A DNA stretch of 64,000 nt from Treponema_B putidum (GCF_007830595.1 NZ_VLLD01000009.1), one strand, 5' to 3'. Numbered from the stretch's first letter, positions 43,393 to 51,500 are shown. The notes: a model not told the origin generated them from the letters alone. Translations and numbers: made by a program.

Positions 43393-43617
43393 ATGGAAAT
43401 AGGAAAGACCTACCTTGTTAAAAAAGATATTTTTAGTTTTAAGGCAGGAGAGCTTTGGACACTGAAAGATAAAGGCTATCAATTTTATTATGGTGAACAT
43501 AACTTCGTATTTGCTGATAAAGAAAAACATAATAAGTTTTTAGTGTTGCGTGATGTAGATGATGAAGACATGAAAATATATTACCATTTAGAAGAGTATT
43601 TTGCAGAAATTACTTGA
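43393..43617 (+). CDS. DUF3601-like small protein
   Basis: The 74-aa protein starts MEIGKTYLVKKDIFSFKAGE and has LWTLKDKGYQFYYGEHNFVF, resembling DUF3601 ('...G..Y.V.k.f..f..Gd.w.....'). It is strand-rich with no signal peptide. GAGAGG lies about 9 bases upstream. The family assignment is uncertain. Confidence 0.45.
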   Translation: MEIGKTYLVKKDIFSFKAGELWTLKDKGYQFYYGEHNFVFADKEKHNKFLVLRDVDDEDMKIYYHLEEYFAEIT

Positions 43618-43619
43618 AT

Positions 43620-43700
43620 AATACTAAGAAAGAGACAATAGAGCAGCTTGAATATATAGAGAATTTTATCACTGAAAAGCGGATAATGTATACGGAATAA
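43620..43700 (+). pseudogene. Short 3' remnant of an immunity-type gene
   Basis: An open frame of 26 codons (KETIEQLEYIENFITEKRIM) ends at TAA 43698-43700. It has no start codon. It looks like the C-terminal helix of a lost gene. Confidence 0.3.
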
Positions 43701-43735
43701 AGCGTTAGAGATAATTGAAAAAGGAGTTGTAAATT

Positions 43736-44284
43736 ATGAGAAGAATAACATTTCAATGCAATAAATATTCACCCGGTGTATTGTATATTATGGTGTTATT
43801 CGGAGTAACTCTTGGGCTTTTGACTTTTTATGCATTTCTTGTGTTTTCCGGTATTGAAAAAGGACCGGAACATGGACCGGTATATTTCAGAGAACATCCC
43901 ATGCATGCTGTTTATTTGATATTCGGCTTAATTTCTATTGCTATGTCGCTGCCGGCATGGATTGCCGCAAAATGTTGGAGCCGCAAGGAGGAAGAAGCTC
44001 TGCTTGACCTATATGAAGATCATGCCGTTTTATATTGGAAAAATAAAGAATTACACATCAAAAAGGGAACGTTAAATATTAAGATTCCCAAACCGCAGCC
44101 TTATTGGTATAAAACTTACATATTAAAAATACCGGGACACAGAGTAGTTTTAGTCGGCTCCGTAAAAGAAACAAAAGAAAAGAGAAGAAGGCAGCTTTCT
44201 TTGGATATTGCAATAGAGGAACTGTCAGCTTACAAAAAAGTAAAAAGCCGTGTACATAATGTAGACAGGATGCAGAAATATTAA
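43736..44284 (+). CDS. Membrane protein with cytoplasmic strand domain
   Basis: Two hydrophobic spans (VLYIMVLFGVTLGLLTFYAF and AVYLIFGLISIAMSLPAWIA) are followed by a soluble domain of about 90 residues (LLDLYEDHAVLYWKNKELHI, then YILKIPGHRVVLVGSV). The C-terminus is basic. No family is recognised; the layout resembles PH-like membrane proteins. AAGGAG lies before the ATG. Confidence 0.55.
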   Translation: MRRITFQCNKYSPGVLYIMVLFGVTLGLLTFYAFLVFSGIEKGPEHGPVYFREHPMHAVYLIFGLISIAMSLPAWIAAKCWSRKEEEALLDLYEDHAVLYWKNKELHIKKGTLNIKIPKPQPYWYKTYILKIPGHRVVLVGSVKETKEKRRRQLSLDIAIEELSAYKKVKSRVHNVDRMQKY

Positions 44285-44295
44285 CTCTTTTAAAA

Positions 44296-44394
44296 TACAC
44301 CCTATCGGGTATATAATTACCTCTGATTAAATAATTATACCTGTTAGGGTGTATTTATATACTAATTACTTGACATTATACCCTAAAGGGTGTA
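44296..44394 (+). promoter_or_regulatory. Three HipB-type operators (O1-O3)
   Basis: Three 18-bp inverted repeats of the form TAYACC(C/T)-N4-GGGTRTA lie at 44296-44313, 44336-44353 and 44377-44394. Centre-to-centre spacing is 40 and 41 bp, close to four helical turns. O3 overlaps the promoter spacer. This is a strong case for cooperative autorepression by HipB. Confidence 0.8.
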
Positions 44395-44398
44395 TATT
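44370..44398 (+). promoter_or_regulatory. hipBST promoter
   Basis: TTGACA (44370-44375) and TATATT (44393-44398) are separated by 17 bases. Operator O3 occupies the spacer, so bound HipB would block RNA polymerase. Confidence 0.8.
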
Positions 44399-44427
44399 AT
44401 TCTTATAATAACTTCAAAAGAGGCAAT

Positions 44428-44631
44428 ATGAATAGGATAGCGGAATTCATTAAGACCAGCAGAAAATCTGCCGGTTTGACACAAGAAGATTTTGCGATGA
44501 GAGCCGGTCTTGGACTTCGCTTTGTCCGTGAATTAGAGCAAGGAAAAGAAACCGTACGCATGGATAAAGTGAATGTTGCACTGGCGATGTTCGGTATGGA
44601 GGCCGTCCCGGGAAAAAAGGAAGGAATATAA
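44428..44631 (+). CDS. hipB: HipB antitoxin, HTH DNA-binding protein
   Basis: The 67-aa protein is a minimal Xre/HipB HTH: KTSRKSAGLTQEDFAMRAGL, then GLRFVRELEQGKETVRMDKV. In HipBST systems HipB binds operators and the toxin HipT, while neutralisation is mainly by HipS. It starts about 30 bp after the promoter and its stop directly abuts the hipS start. A decayed second copy of its 3' end is at 47500-47582. Confidence 0.88.
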   Translation: MNRIAEFIKTSRKSAGLTQEDFAMRAGLGLRFVRELEQGKETVRMDKVNVALAMFGMEAVPGKKEGI

Positions 44632-44964
44632 ATGAAAAACATATTCAGAACTGCGGATGTCTATGTATATAATAACTTTGCCGGAAAACTGAGCGAGACT
44701 GATGAAGGATATTCTTTTTCTTACGATAAAACCTATATAGCAAGAGCAGATAATCATCCGGTTTCATTGACACTTCCGATACGTGAAGAACCTTATAAAT
44801 CAAAAACATTATTTTCTTTTTTTGACGGACTGATTCCTGAAGGCTGGCTTCTTGATATTGTAAGCCGTAATTGGAAGATAGATACTAAGGACAGATTTGC
44901 ATTGCTTTTAGTTGCTTGTAAAGACCCTATCGGAAACGTCAGTATCAGAGAGGAAAAGATATGA
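44632..44964 (+). CDS. hipS: HipS antitoxin (HipA N-subdomain-like)
   Basis: The 110-aa protein corresponds to the N-terminal subdomain-1 of HipA: VYVYNNFAGKLSETDEGYSF, YDKTYIARADNHPVSLTLPI and LFSFFDGLIPEGWLLDIVSR. In the described E. coli O127 HipBST system the equivalent protein HipS is the antitoxin of HipT. It is here a separate gene between hipB and hipT, as in that system. The stop overlaps hipT by 4 bp (ATGA). Confidence 0.82.
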   Translation: MKNIFRTADVYVYNNFAGKLSETDEGYSFSYDKTYIARADNHPVSLTLPIREEPYKSKTLFSFFDGLIPEGWLLDIVSRNWKIDTKDRFALLLVACKDPIGNVSIREEKI

Positions 44965-45911
44965 ACTGTCTGTGTTGCGGAAAGCCGATAAAAGACAATA
45001 ATGAAAGCAGCGGCTGGCATAAAACATGTATAAAAAAATTTTTCACAACAGCCGTTATTCCGGAAATTGAAATAACAGATTCAGTGCTGGAAGAACTTGC
45101 AAAAGAAAGCACCAATAAAGGCTATACTATTCCGGGGGTTCAGAAAAAACTTTCATTACATCTTTCAAAGGAAGTTTATCCCAGATTGACTGTTGTGAAT
45201 TACCCGACGGGATATATTTTAAAACCTCAAGTAAAAGAATTTCGTGCATTGCCGGAGGCTGAACATATTGTTATGTCTATGGCAGATAAAGCTAAGATTA
45301 GAACCGTTCCTCACGCTCTTGTAAAAAGCAAAGACTCTTATGCGTATATTACAAAAAGAATCGATCGCGTTTTTTCAAAAGATTCCAATGTAAAGCTGTT
45401 TGCAATGGAAGATTTTTGTCAGCTTGATTTAAGATTGACTCAAGATAAATATAAAGGATCTTACGAACGGTGCGGAAATATAATTAAAAAGTATTCGTCC
45501 CGTTCAGGTCTTGATATGAGCGAACTATTTTATCGGCTGGTATTTTCGTTTATTGTTGGAAATTCCGATATGCATTTAAAGAATTTTTCCTTGATTGAAT
45601 CGGAATCGGGCTCAGGAGAATATCATCTTTCCCCTGCATATGATTTGCTTCCGGTAAATGTAATTATGCCTGAAGACAAAGAAGAATTTGCTCTGCCGAT
45701 AAATGGAAAGAAAAGAAATATTCATCGTAAAGATTTTCTTATCTTTGCAGCCGGTTGTGGAATAGCAAAACTTGCAGCAGAGAAAATGATCGAACAATTA
45801 GTATCTATGACGCCTGTTTTTATTGAAATGTGCCGTAATTCTCTAATGCCTCAAGATATGAAAGAAGCCTTTATAGAATTAGTCGATAAAAGAGTATCAG
45901 CTCTGAGGTAG
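44961..45911 (+). CDS. hipT: HipT serine/threonine kinase toxin
   Basis: The 316-aa protein is the HipA kinase body without the N-subdomain. An N-terminal Cys-rich segment CLCCGKP...HKTC is typical of HipT-like proteins. The Gly-rich loop is TIPGVQKK (Thr56 to Lys63), the ATP-binding Lys88 is in YILKPQ, the catalytic segment is VGNSDMHLKN (Asp203, Asn208) and the metal Asp228 is in SPAYDLL. All key residues are present, so it should be active. HipT phosphorylates a tRNA synthetase (TrpS in E. coli); the target here is unknown. Confidence 0.85.
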   Translation: MNCLCCGKPIKDNNESSGWHKTCIKKFFTTAVIPEIEITDSVLEELAKESTNKGYTIPGVQKKLSLHLSKEVYPRLTVVNYPTGYILKPQVKEFRALPEAEHIVMSMADKAKIRTVPHALVKSKDSYAYITKRIDRVFSKDSNVKLFAMEDFCQLDLRLTQDKYKGSYERCGNIIKKYSSRSGLDMSELFYRLVFSFIVGNSDMHLKNFSLIESESGSGEYHLSPAYDLLPVNVIMPEDKEEFALPINGKKRNIHRKDFLIFAAGCGIAKLAAEKMIEQLVSMTPVFIEMCRNSLMPQDMKEAFIELVDKRVSALR

Positions 45912-45943
45912 ATTGGGATATGGTAAAGTTTGTAATTTTTTAC

Positions 45944-45972
45944 TTGACACAAGACTATTCTAGAACTATAAT
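45944..45972 (+). promoter_or_regulatory. padR promoter (leaderless)
   Basis: TTGACA (45944-45949), a 17-bp spacer and TATAAT (45967-45972) match the sigma70 consensus exactly. The ATG of padR is 7 bases after the -10, where transcription should begin, so the mRNA is probably leaderless. The palindrome TTCTAGAA (45958-45965) in the spacer may be the PadR operator. Confidence 0.75.
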
Positions 45973-45978
45973 ATAATT

Positions 45979-46497
45979 ATGAAAACATCATTAACGGAAG
46001 AATTAATATTAGGAATTCTTGCAGAGCATTCAGCGCATGGATACAATATTGAGAAAATTATTGAAATGCGAGGTATGAGAAAGTGGACTGATATAGGTTT
46101 TTCATCAATATATTATGTACTGGATAAACTTGAGAAGAAAGGCTTGGCTTTCAGTAAAAGAACCAGAGGAAAAGAGAAAAAGGAATTCTCAATAACAAAA
46201 CAGGGCTTAAATGTATTAAAAGAGGAAACAAAGAAACGCATTGAAGAACGAATGCCGTCAAATACTCATTTTATGACAGGACTGGCAAATAGCTCTATAT
46301 TAAATAATGCCGAAACCTTGCAATCATTAATTAAAAGAAAAATACAATTAGAACAGGATTTAGCGGATCTTAAAGAAAAGATAAATAAAGAAAACTCACC
46401 CTCTCTTCCTGCTACACGATTATTTCATTTAAGTGAAAAGTTAATTTTATCGGAACTTGAATGGTTAAATAAAGAAATAGGAGAACTGAAAAAATGA
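45979..46497 (+). CDS. PadR-family transcriptional regulator
   Basis: The winged-helix N-terminus is clear: LILGILAEHSAHGYNIEKII, then IGFSSIYYVLDKLEKKGLAF and REFSITKQGLNVL-type KEFSITKQGLNVLKEE. A C-terminal helical dimerisation domain follows, giving 172 aa. PadR proteins usually repress their own operon and respond to a small molecule or stress. There is no ribosome binding site because the start codon is at the predicted transcription start. It overlaps the next gene by 4 bp. Confidence 0.85.
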   Translation: MKTSLTEELILGILAEHSAHGYNIEKIIEMRGMRKWTDIGFSSIYYVLDKLEKKGLAFSKRTRGKEKKEFSITKQGLNVLKEETKKRIEERMPSNTHFMTGLANSSILNNAETLQSLIKRKIQLEQDLADLKEKINKENSPSLPATRLFHLSEKLILSELEWLNKEIGELKK

Positions 46498-47471
46498 AAT
46501 TAAATATTAAACCTTTTATAGGACAGCATTGCGAATCAACCGCAACAGGAACTCTTCTAAATCAGCTTGGAGTAGAATTGAGCGAACCTATGCTATTCGG
46601 ACTTGGAGAAGGACTGGGATTTATTATATGGAAAATGAAATCTATGAATATACCTTTTATAGGAGGAAGAATTAAACCTGATTTATTAACACAAAATATA
46701 GTAAAAAATCTGGGATTAAGACTTGATGTCAAGGAAACATCTTCAAAAAGTAAAGCTTGGAAATCTGTAAAAGAATTATTGGATAAAGGAAAAGCAGTCG
46801 GCTTAAAATTAGATTGTTATCATTTAGAATACTTTACAAATCCAATTCACTTTGCAGGGCATTATGTTGCCATAATCGGTTATGATGATAAAAATGCATT
46901 CTTAGTTGATACTGCTCAGCAAGGATGTGAAGTGAGCAGTTCGCTAAAGAGTTTAGAACTAGCACGAAATGCAAAAGGCTCTATGTCATCAAAAAACTTG
47001 TTTTATGTAATTGAAAAAGATAATAAACCGATACCTATCAAAAAAGCCGTAATGACAGCCATACACAATAATGCAGCAATATATTTAAATCCTCCGATAA
47101 AGAATTTAACATATAAGGGAATTTACCGGGCAAGCGAAGAGATCATCAAATGGTTTGACAGTTCAAAAACTATTGAAGAAGATTTTGGAATGACTGCCAT
47201 GCTCATGGAAAAGGCGGGAACAGGAGGCGCTCTATTTAGAAATTTATATCGTGATTTTCTAAAAGAAGCATACACCTTAACAAACAATGATAATATTAAA
47301 ACAGCTTACGTATCATTTGTAACAATTGCTAAAAATTGGTCGGAAGTTATTGTATTATTAAAAAAAACATCTGAAATCAAAGAAAGGAAATATATTTTGA
47401 AAGCCTCAGAAAAGATGAAAGAGATTTCAGTAAAAGAAAAAGAAGTAATGCAGTTATTAGCAAATGCATAA
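46494..47471 (+). CDS. BtrH N-terminal domain protein with DUF4872
   Basis: The N-terminal half is the BtrH_N fold: GQHCESTATGTLLNQLGVEL, GLGEGLGFII, and HFAGHYVAIIGYDDKNAFLV followed by VDTAQQG. Cys13, His and Asp are in positions like a papain-type triad. The C-terminal half (LTYKGIYRASEEIIKWF, then GTGGALFRNLYRDFLKEA) is DUF4872. BtrH transfers an acyl group from carrier protein in butirosin synthesis, but most family members are uncharacterised. The ATGA overlap couples it to padR, which probably controls it. Confidence 0.8.
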   Translation: MKLNIKPFIGQHCESTATGTLLNQLGVELSEPMLFGLGEGLGFIIWKMKSMNIPFIGGRIKPDLLTQNIVKNLGLRLDVKETSSKSKAWKSVKELLDKGKAVGLKLDCYHLEYFTNPIHFAGHYVAIIGYDDKNAFLVDTAQQGCEVSSSLKSLELARNAKGSMSSKNLFYVIEKDNKPIPIKKAVMTAIHNNAAIYLNPPIKNLTYKGIYRASEEIIKWFDSSKTIEEDFGMTAMLMEKAGTGGALFRNLYRDFLKEAYTLTNNDNIKTAYVSFVTIAKNWSEVIVLLKKTSEIKERKYILKASEKMKEISVKEKEVMQLLANA

Positions 47472-47499
47472 TTCAAAAAAATTATATATCCGATAGTTG

Positions 47500-47642
47500 G
47501 AGCAAAAGAAACATACGCATGGATAAGGTGAATGTTGCATTGGCGATGTTCGGTATGGAGGCCGTCCCGGGAAAAAGGAAGGTGGAACTTCGGCAACCAA
47601 ATAAGATTGCCTCGTTAACTTCCGCACTTAAAATTCCGGAAT
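47500..47642 (+). pseudogene. Remnant of a second hipB 3' end
   Basis: Positions 47500-47582 closely match 44536-44625 of hipB, with a few substitutions and small deletions. The frame MDKVNVALAMFGMEAVPGK is kept but the HTH is missing. The copies are direct repeats flanking hipS-hipT-padR-btrH. The frame then runs on to a TGA at 47642 with unrelated residues. Confidence 0.75.
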
Positions 47643-48095
47643 GAAACCATCATAGTTATCAGCTTTTCCGATTAAAGGGCCCTTTGCTCCCATGGTAAAT
47701 GCAATGTTGCTGCTTCGGATAGAAAGTAAGTACATTCCGTGTTTTATGTCAAGAAAATCCATCATCTCTTTTGTCAAATGAATACTTCCGGTTTCGGATA
47801 TATCAATCCAACAATAGGAGCGTCCTTTGTATTTGATGAACTCACCGCAGCCGGATGTGTAGTTTTGCAGGTTTGGGTTATCAGTTAAAATATGCCCAAG
47901 TGTTGAAGGCTCAAGCAAGCCTTTTCGGGTGATACAAAATCCGCCTGTCTTCTTGCTGCCTGTAAAAAGATAGATTTTTGTATCGGCGGTAATGTTGTAT
48001 TCTTTTATTGCCTGAGCTGGCAGCTGAACGGTTCCATCTTGCCTTATAAGCGATTTCCCAAAAACAAACTTTCCGCCTTTAGTCATTTGCGGCAT
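47628..48095 (-). CDS. Duplicated AbrB/SpoVT-like domain protein
   Basis: The 155-aa protein has two related halves: IRQDGTVQLPAQAIKEYNIT with IYLFTGSKKTGGF, and DISETGSIHLTKEMMDFLDI with YLLSIRSSNIAFTMG. Each looks like a swapped-hairpin AbrB domain. The ends GGKFVFGKSLI and KGPLIGKA are conserved in a clostridial/treponemal family of this type. It may bind DNA or a small ligand. It is transcribed toward the hipB remnant. Confidence 0.6.
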   Translation of the reverse strand: MPQMTKGGKFVFGKSLIRQDGTVQLPAQAIKEYNITADTKIYLFTGSKKTGGFCITRKGLLEPSTLGHILTDNPNLQNYTSGCGEFIKYKGRSYCWIDISETGSIHLTKEMMDFLDIKHGMYLLSIRSSNIAFTMGAKGPLIGKADNYDGFIPEF

Positions 48096-48166
48096 ACAGC
48101 CTCCTTTTATGCTATTTTCAGGTATATTCCGACCAGATTATGTCATCATAAAATCTTTAATATACA

Positions 48167-48250
48167 TTACACATACTCCGCAAACTCCGGATAAGTCATC
48201 TCTAAAACTTTAGTTTTCATTTGAGCATATTGCTCATAGGACCTAAGCAT
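48167..48250 (-). pseudogene. 5' stub of an unknown gene
   Basis: A 27-codon frame (LRSYEQYAQMKTKVLEMTYP) starts with AGGAG before the ATG at 48250 and stops early. It looks like the start of a larger gene that was deleted. The rest of 48096-48500 holds nothing recognisable. Confidence 0.3.
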
Positions 48251-48501
48251 CTCCTATATACTTTATTATATCACAAATATACATTTTTGTATCGACTTAT
48301 TATCGGAATTCCTGAATGAAACCGTCATAGCTATCCTCGTAATTATCGAATCATTTATAACCTACTGCCGCCGTGCAATTTATATTAAAAATGTATAAAA
48401 TCAGTTTTCTTTTGATACCCATATCATTAGAATATTACAAAGCGCATTATATAAGGATGAAATGATGAAAAAACTCATTAAGACTAAATCACTGGCCTGC
48501 G

Positions 48502-49624
48502 ATGAATAAAGTGTGGCCCGGATATGACTATACCGAGCACAACTTTTTGATTTTTTATCTGGATGAAGAAAGTGATGTAAAAGAGGCAAAGCTTTTGAAT
48601 ATCAATGAAAACAGAGCCTTAAAAAAGACGGAATACGAGAACATTACTCCTCCGAATCCGGAAAGTTATGATCAGATACAATTCCAAGGTAAACCGTCTA
48701 TTGTTATGAACGTAGATGACGATGTTATGCAAGCAGAAAATTCCGTCAATGAATTATACAAAACCGCAACGCATGAAATGGTACATTTTTATTATCAAAA
48801 AGATGTGCAAGCGTCGGCAGAATCGAGCAGAAGTCAAATCTATCCCATAGAAGATACTCCGAGAATTCTTCGAAGGATGCTCTATACACGATTGATACAG
48901 GCATTTGAAAATCCTGACAAGCAAGATGAATATTTGGGCAAGGCAAAATTCCGGCTGGATAAATACAATGATGAATTTAAGAGTGAGGCTGACAGCATCA
49001 GAGCGACGGATATTGCGGAGGCTACGGCACGCTATAAGGAAAATCTTGGCATGTTTATCGGAAAGAATTTATCTAAAGAAGATGTAAGAAAAGAAGCGGA
49101 CAAGTATATAAGAAAAGAGCAAATTTTTATAGCTGCCGACAGGGAAAGGTATTCCGGAAGTATTGCTTGAAAATACAACCCCTATTTCCGATAAACCGGA
49201 CAAGAAGATTGTAGATAAAATTACAAAAGAGGTTGACAGTACAAATAAAGCTGCAAAAGATAAGCTGAAGGATATAATTGCAGCTAAAGATAATACCGGT
49301 ATCCCGTTGCTCCATTTGGATATTTCCCAAGTTTCCAAAAGCTTTTATGCAGAAAGTATGTTTAAATATAAAGATCTTTCCGTAATGGCAGGCTACAGCA
49401 GCAAATTTAATATAAACGGTAAAAGTATCGAAATTAAAAATACGGCAATTATCAGCGGATATGAAGAAGTAAAGCAGTATTTAAGGATACCTTTAACGAT
49501 GAAATATGATATTAAAGACGGCATTCTGACCATTGATTCGGATCATTTAAAGGCTGACGGTATTTCAGTTAAGGCATCTAAAGAAGACGGACGAACAATT
49601 TATACTGTAGCGGCACAAGACTAA
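48502..49624 (+). pseudogene. HEMVH metallopeptidase-like gene, frameshifted
   Basis: The first frame (48502-49170, 222 aa) starts MNKVWPGYDYTEHNFLIFYL and has TATHEMVHFYYQKD, a zinc-peptidase HExxH motif. It stops at 49170. A second frame from about 49150 continues with VLLENTTPISDKPDKKIVDK and runs to 49624, strand-rich at the end. A shift of one base near 49150-49165 would join them into about 370 residues. The frame also extends upstream of the ATG (LNHWPA), so the 5' end is cut as well; a MMKKLIK start fragment lies at 48463. It resembles a decayed exported peptidase. Confidence 0.65.
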
Positions 49625-49653
49625 AGATAAAGAGTAATTTCCATGATTATAAC

Positions 49654-49697
49654 GGGGTTGTTTGAAAACTGAAGTTTTTCAACAGCCTCCTTTTTTT
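49654..49697 (+). terminator. Rho-independent terminator
   Basis: GGGGTTGTTTGAAAAC and GTTTTTCAACAGCCTCC form an imperfect long stem with loop TGAA, followed by seven Ts (49691-49697). It lies 30 bp after the metallopeptidase pseudogene. Confidence 0.65.
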
Positions 49698-49728
49698 GGT
49701 TATAATGCAGTCATATTACAAAATATGA

Positions 49729-49771
49729 TTGTTGATAACAGGTTGAAAAACATCTTAAAAATGCTATAATT
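49729..49771 (+). promoter_or_regulatory. Putative promoter with recurrent upstream motif
   Basis: GATTGTTGATAAC is followed by AGGTTGAAAAAC and TATAAT at 49765-49770. TTGAAA-16 bp-TATAAT is a reasonable sigma70 match. The region resembles 34650-34694. Confidence 0.4.
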
Positions 49772-49863
49772 GTTAACAAAGGCTTAACTGTCTTAACGAT
49801 ATTTATAACTGTGTAAGAAAAATAAGGAAGGACTGAAAACTCATAGAATACCGGAGGTGTAAA

Positions 49864-50364
49864 ATGGAAATATTACAGACAGAGATCGGCAGAGTATATG
49901 CGGATATAGTCGGAAAAACGGAAGCAGACAGATCCGTGTATTCCATATTGAGTGTGCCCTATGCACAGGGAAAAAGATTTGAATATGCAAAAATCCTTGA
50001 TAAAAAAGACTATTCACCTGAAACAATAATTAACCGGACTGAAACACTATGCTTTCCGCAGAGAAAATACCCGCTATTTTTAAATGTTTTTATGAAACAC
50101 CATATGCTGCGCATAGATAAAATGAATATACCCGTTACCGATGAAAATAAGGCAGCCGTTAGTACAATTCAAAAGGACTGGATACAGTTTATTAAATTCG
50201 GCAAGATAGATGGCCGTCCGCTTTTTAACGGAACCGGAGAAATTACGGAATATGATAAAGAGATCAAAAACATACCGTTTCCGCATGAAAATCTTATTCA
50301 TCATATTCAAAAGAGCGGTATTGCCGATAAGCTCAGAAAAGAATATATACAGAACCGCAGATAA
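49864..50364 (+). pseudogene. Type-B carboxylesterase with internal deletion
   Basis: The 166-aa frame joins two ends of a carboxylesterase. Residues 1-80 (DRSVYSILSVPYAQGKRFEY, then CFPQRKYPLFLNVFMKHHML) match the N-terminus. Residues 85-166 (ENKAAVSTIQKDWIQFIKFG, then GRPLFNGTGEITEYDKEI) match the C-terminus. The middle with the GESAG nucleophile and catalytic acid/His is gone; intact enzymes have about 480-550 residues. The reading frame is kept, but no esterase activity is possible. GGAGGT precedes the ATG. Confidence 0.7.
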
Positions 50365-50467
50365 GTTTCAGTAAAACAGAGGCATTGGACAAGAAAACCT
50401 GCTATATGATATTATAAAATAATATTATAAAACATCCGGTAGTAAATCGGAATTCACGGAGGAAAAA

Positions 50468-51022
50468 ATGAAAAAGCTTTTAATCGTAACAGGACACACG
50501 CACGCGAAAGATTCTGTCGGCAATAAAAAGATTGTCGCTCTTTTGCAAGAAAAATATCCGGATGCGGAATTCGATGATTTGAACGTACTCTATCCGGATT
50601 ATGCCATTGATATTGCTGCAGAAAAAGAAAAACTGTTACGGGCGGACATGATTATTATTCAATCGCCCTTATTTTGGTATTCGATGACATCGTTGATAAT
50701 GCGCTGGCTGGAAGAAGTTTTTGAACACGGATGGGCGTACGGAAGCAAGGGGCACGCACTTGACGGCAAAAAGATTATTATCGGCATTACCGCAGGCTCT
50801 ACAAATGATGACTATGCTCCGGGCGGAAAGATGGGTATCTCGGTAGATGAAATTCTAAAGCCGTATAAAAAAACATTCGACTTTTGCAGAATGAACTATG
50901 CGGGAGCCGTTTTTACCGGCGGAATGCTTAACACGGGAAACAGTACATCGGAAGAAAAGGCTGCAATGGAAAAACTTGCAGAAAGGCATTATGAAAAAAT
51001 TGTACAGCTCATAGAGTGCTGA
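50468..51022 (+). CDS. NAD(P)H oxidoreductase, flavodoxin-like fold
   Basis: The 184-aa protein is of the Flavodoxin_2 family (MdaB/KefF/quinone reductase group): LLIVTGHTHAKDSVGNKKIV at the FMN phosphate site, then MIIIQSPLFWYSMTSLIMRW and KKIIIGITAGSTNDDYAPGG. Such enzymes reduce quinones or other electrophiles using NAD(P)H. GGAGG precedes the ATG. It is intact, in contrast to its neighbours, with a slightly higher GC content. Confidence 0.85.
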   Translation: MKKLLIVTGHTHAKDSVGNKKIVALLQEKYPDAEFDDLNVLYPDYAIDIAAEKEKLLRADMIIIQSPLFWYSMTSLIMRWLEEVFEHGWAYGSKGHALDGKKIIIGITAGSTNDDYAPGGKMGISVDEILKPYKKTFDFCRMNYAGAVFTGGMLNTGNSTSEEKAAMEKLAERHYEKIVQLIEC

Positions 51023-51258
51023 GCAGGAACTTGTGCAGAACTTTGCCCCTGAAATAAAGACATTGAACAGAGCAGATGAATTGAGCCATAGTGAAACTCT
51101 GGCTGTGCTGAAGGAACAATATGCCGGCTATCTTTTTGCAAAAGCCGGAGAGGGCGTGTATAGTTGCTGATTGCACAGTACAAACAGCAGATATTGTGCA
51201 CATCTTTGAGTTTAAGCTGAGCGGTACCGGCAGGGCGGAAGATGCGATCGCACAATAA
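51018..51258 (+). pseudogene. AAA-ATPase-like/PD-(D/E)XK (DUF1703) remnant
   Basis: The first frame (LSHSETLAVLKEQYAGYLFA, then KAGEGVYSC and a stop at about 51168) resembles the 'LK..YdGY.F.....vYnp' block of the AAA-ATPase_like family. A shifted frame continues with ADIVHIFEFKLSGTGRAEDA and IAQ, the EFK nuclease motif of PDDEXK_9. The piece between them is deleted. It is the remains of a protein family that is frequent in Bacteroidetes and treponemes. Confidence 0.6.
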
Positions 51259-51289
51259 ACTGTATTGTGATTCCAGTATTCAAACTCTT

Positions 51290-51405
51290 TCAACATTTTA
51301 TCTCCACACCTTCTAATTCTGCCTGTTTGGTTTCTATTTCTGATTTTATTTTTTGCAGATTTACTTTATTAGCTATAATGGTATCCTCTCTTTCTAATTT
51401 TGGGC
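51290..51405 (-). pseudogene. Coiled-coil coding remnant
   Basis: A minus-strand frame of about 37 codons (TIIANKVNLQKIKSEIETKQ, then AELEGVEIKC) ends at TGA 51290. It has a coiled-coil heptad pattern like the linker helices of restriction specificity subunits, but it is too short to assign. Confidence 0.25.
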
Positions 51406-51410
51406 AACAA

Positions 51411-51441
51411 AAAAACAGTAAATCACTTTAACTTACTGTTT
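51411..51441 (-). terminator. Rho-independent terminator
   Basis: On the minus strand AAACAGTAA and TTACTGTTT form a 9-bp stem followed by a T-run. It lies about 60 bp after the stop of the gene at 51501-51923. Confidence 0.6.
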
Positions 51442-51500
51442 AACGAATTACTATGTTGTGGCATTTTATTTAATTGTTAAGTTAGACAAACTGAGATTTA

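Noticed and set aside
4970..44284. The strand-switching array of small genes could be a chromosomal integron cassette array, as known in T. denticola.
   Set aside because: There is no integrase gene and no regular attC site (RYYYAAC...GTTRRRY) between genes; the recurring repeat does not have that form and many genes are operon-like with overlaps.
47306..47596. Minus-strand frame of 96 aa overlapping btrH and the hipB remnant.
   Set aside because: It is antisense to btrH and the hipB copy; a similar shadow exists opposite hipB itself.
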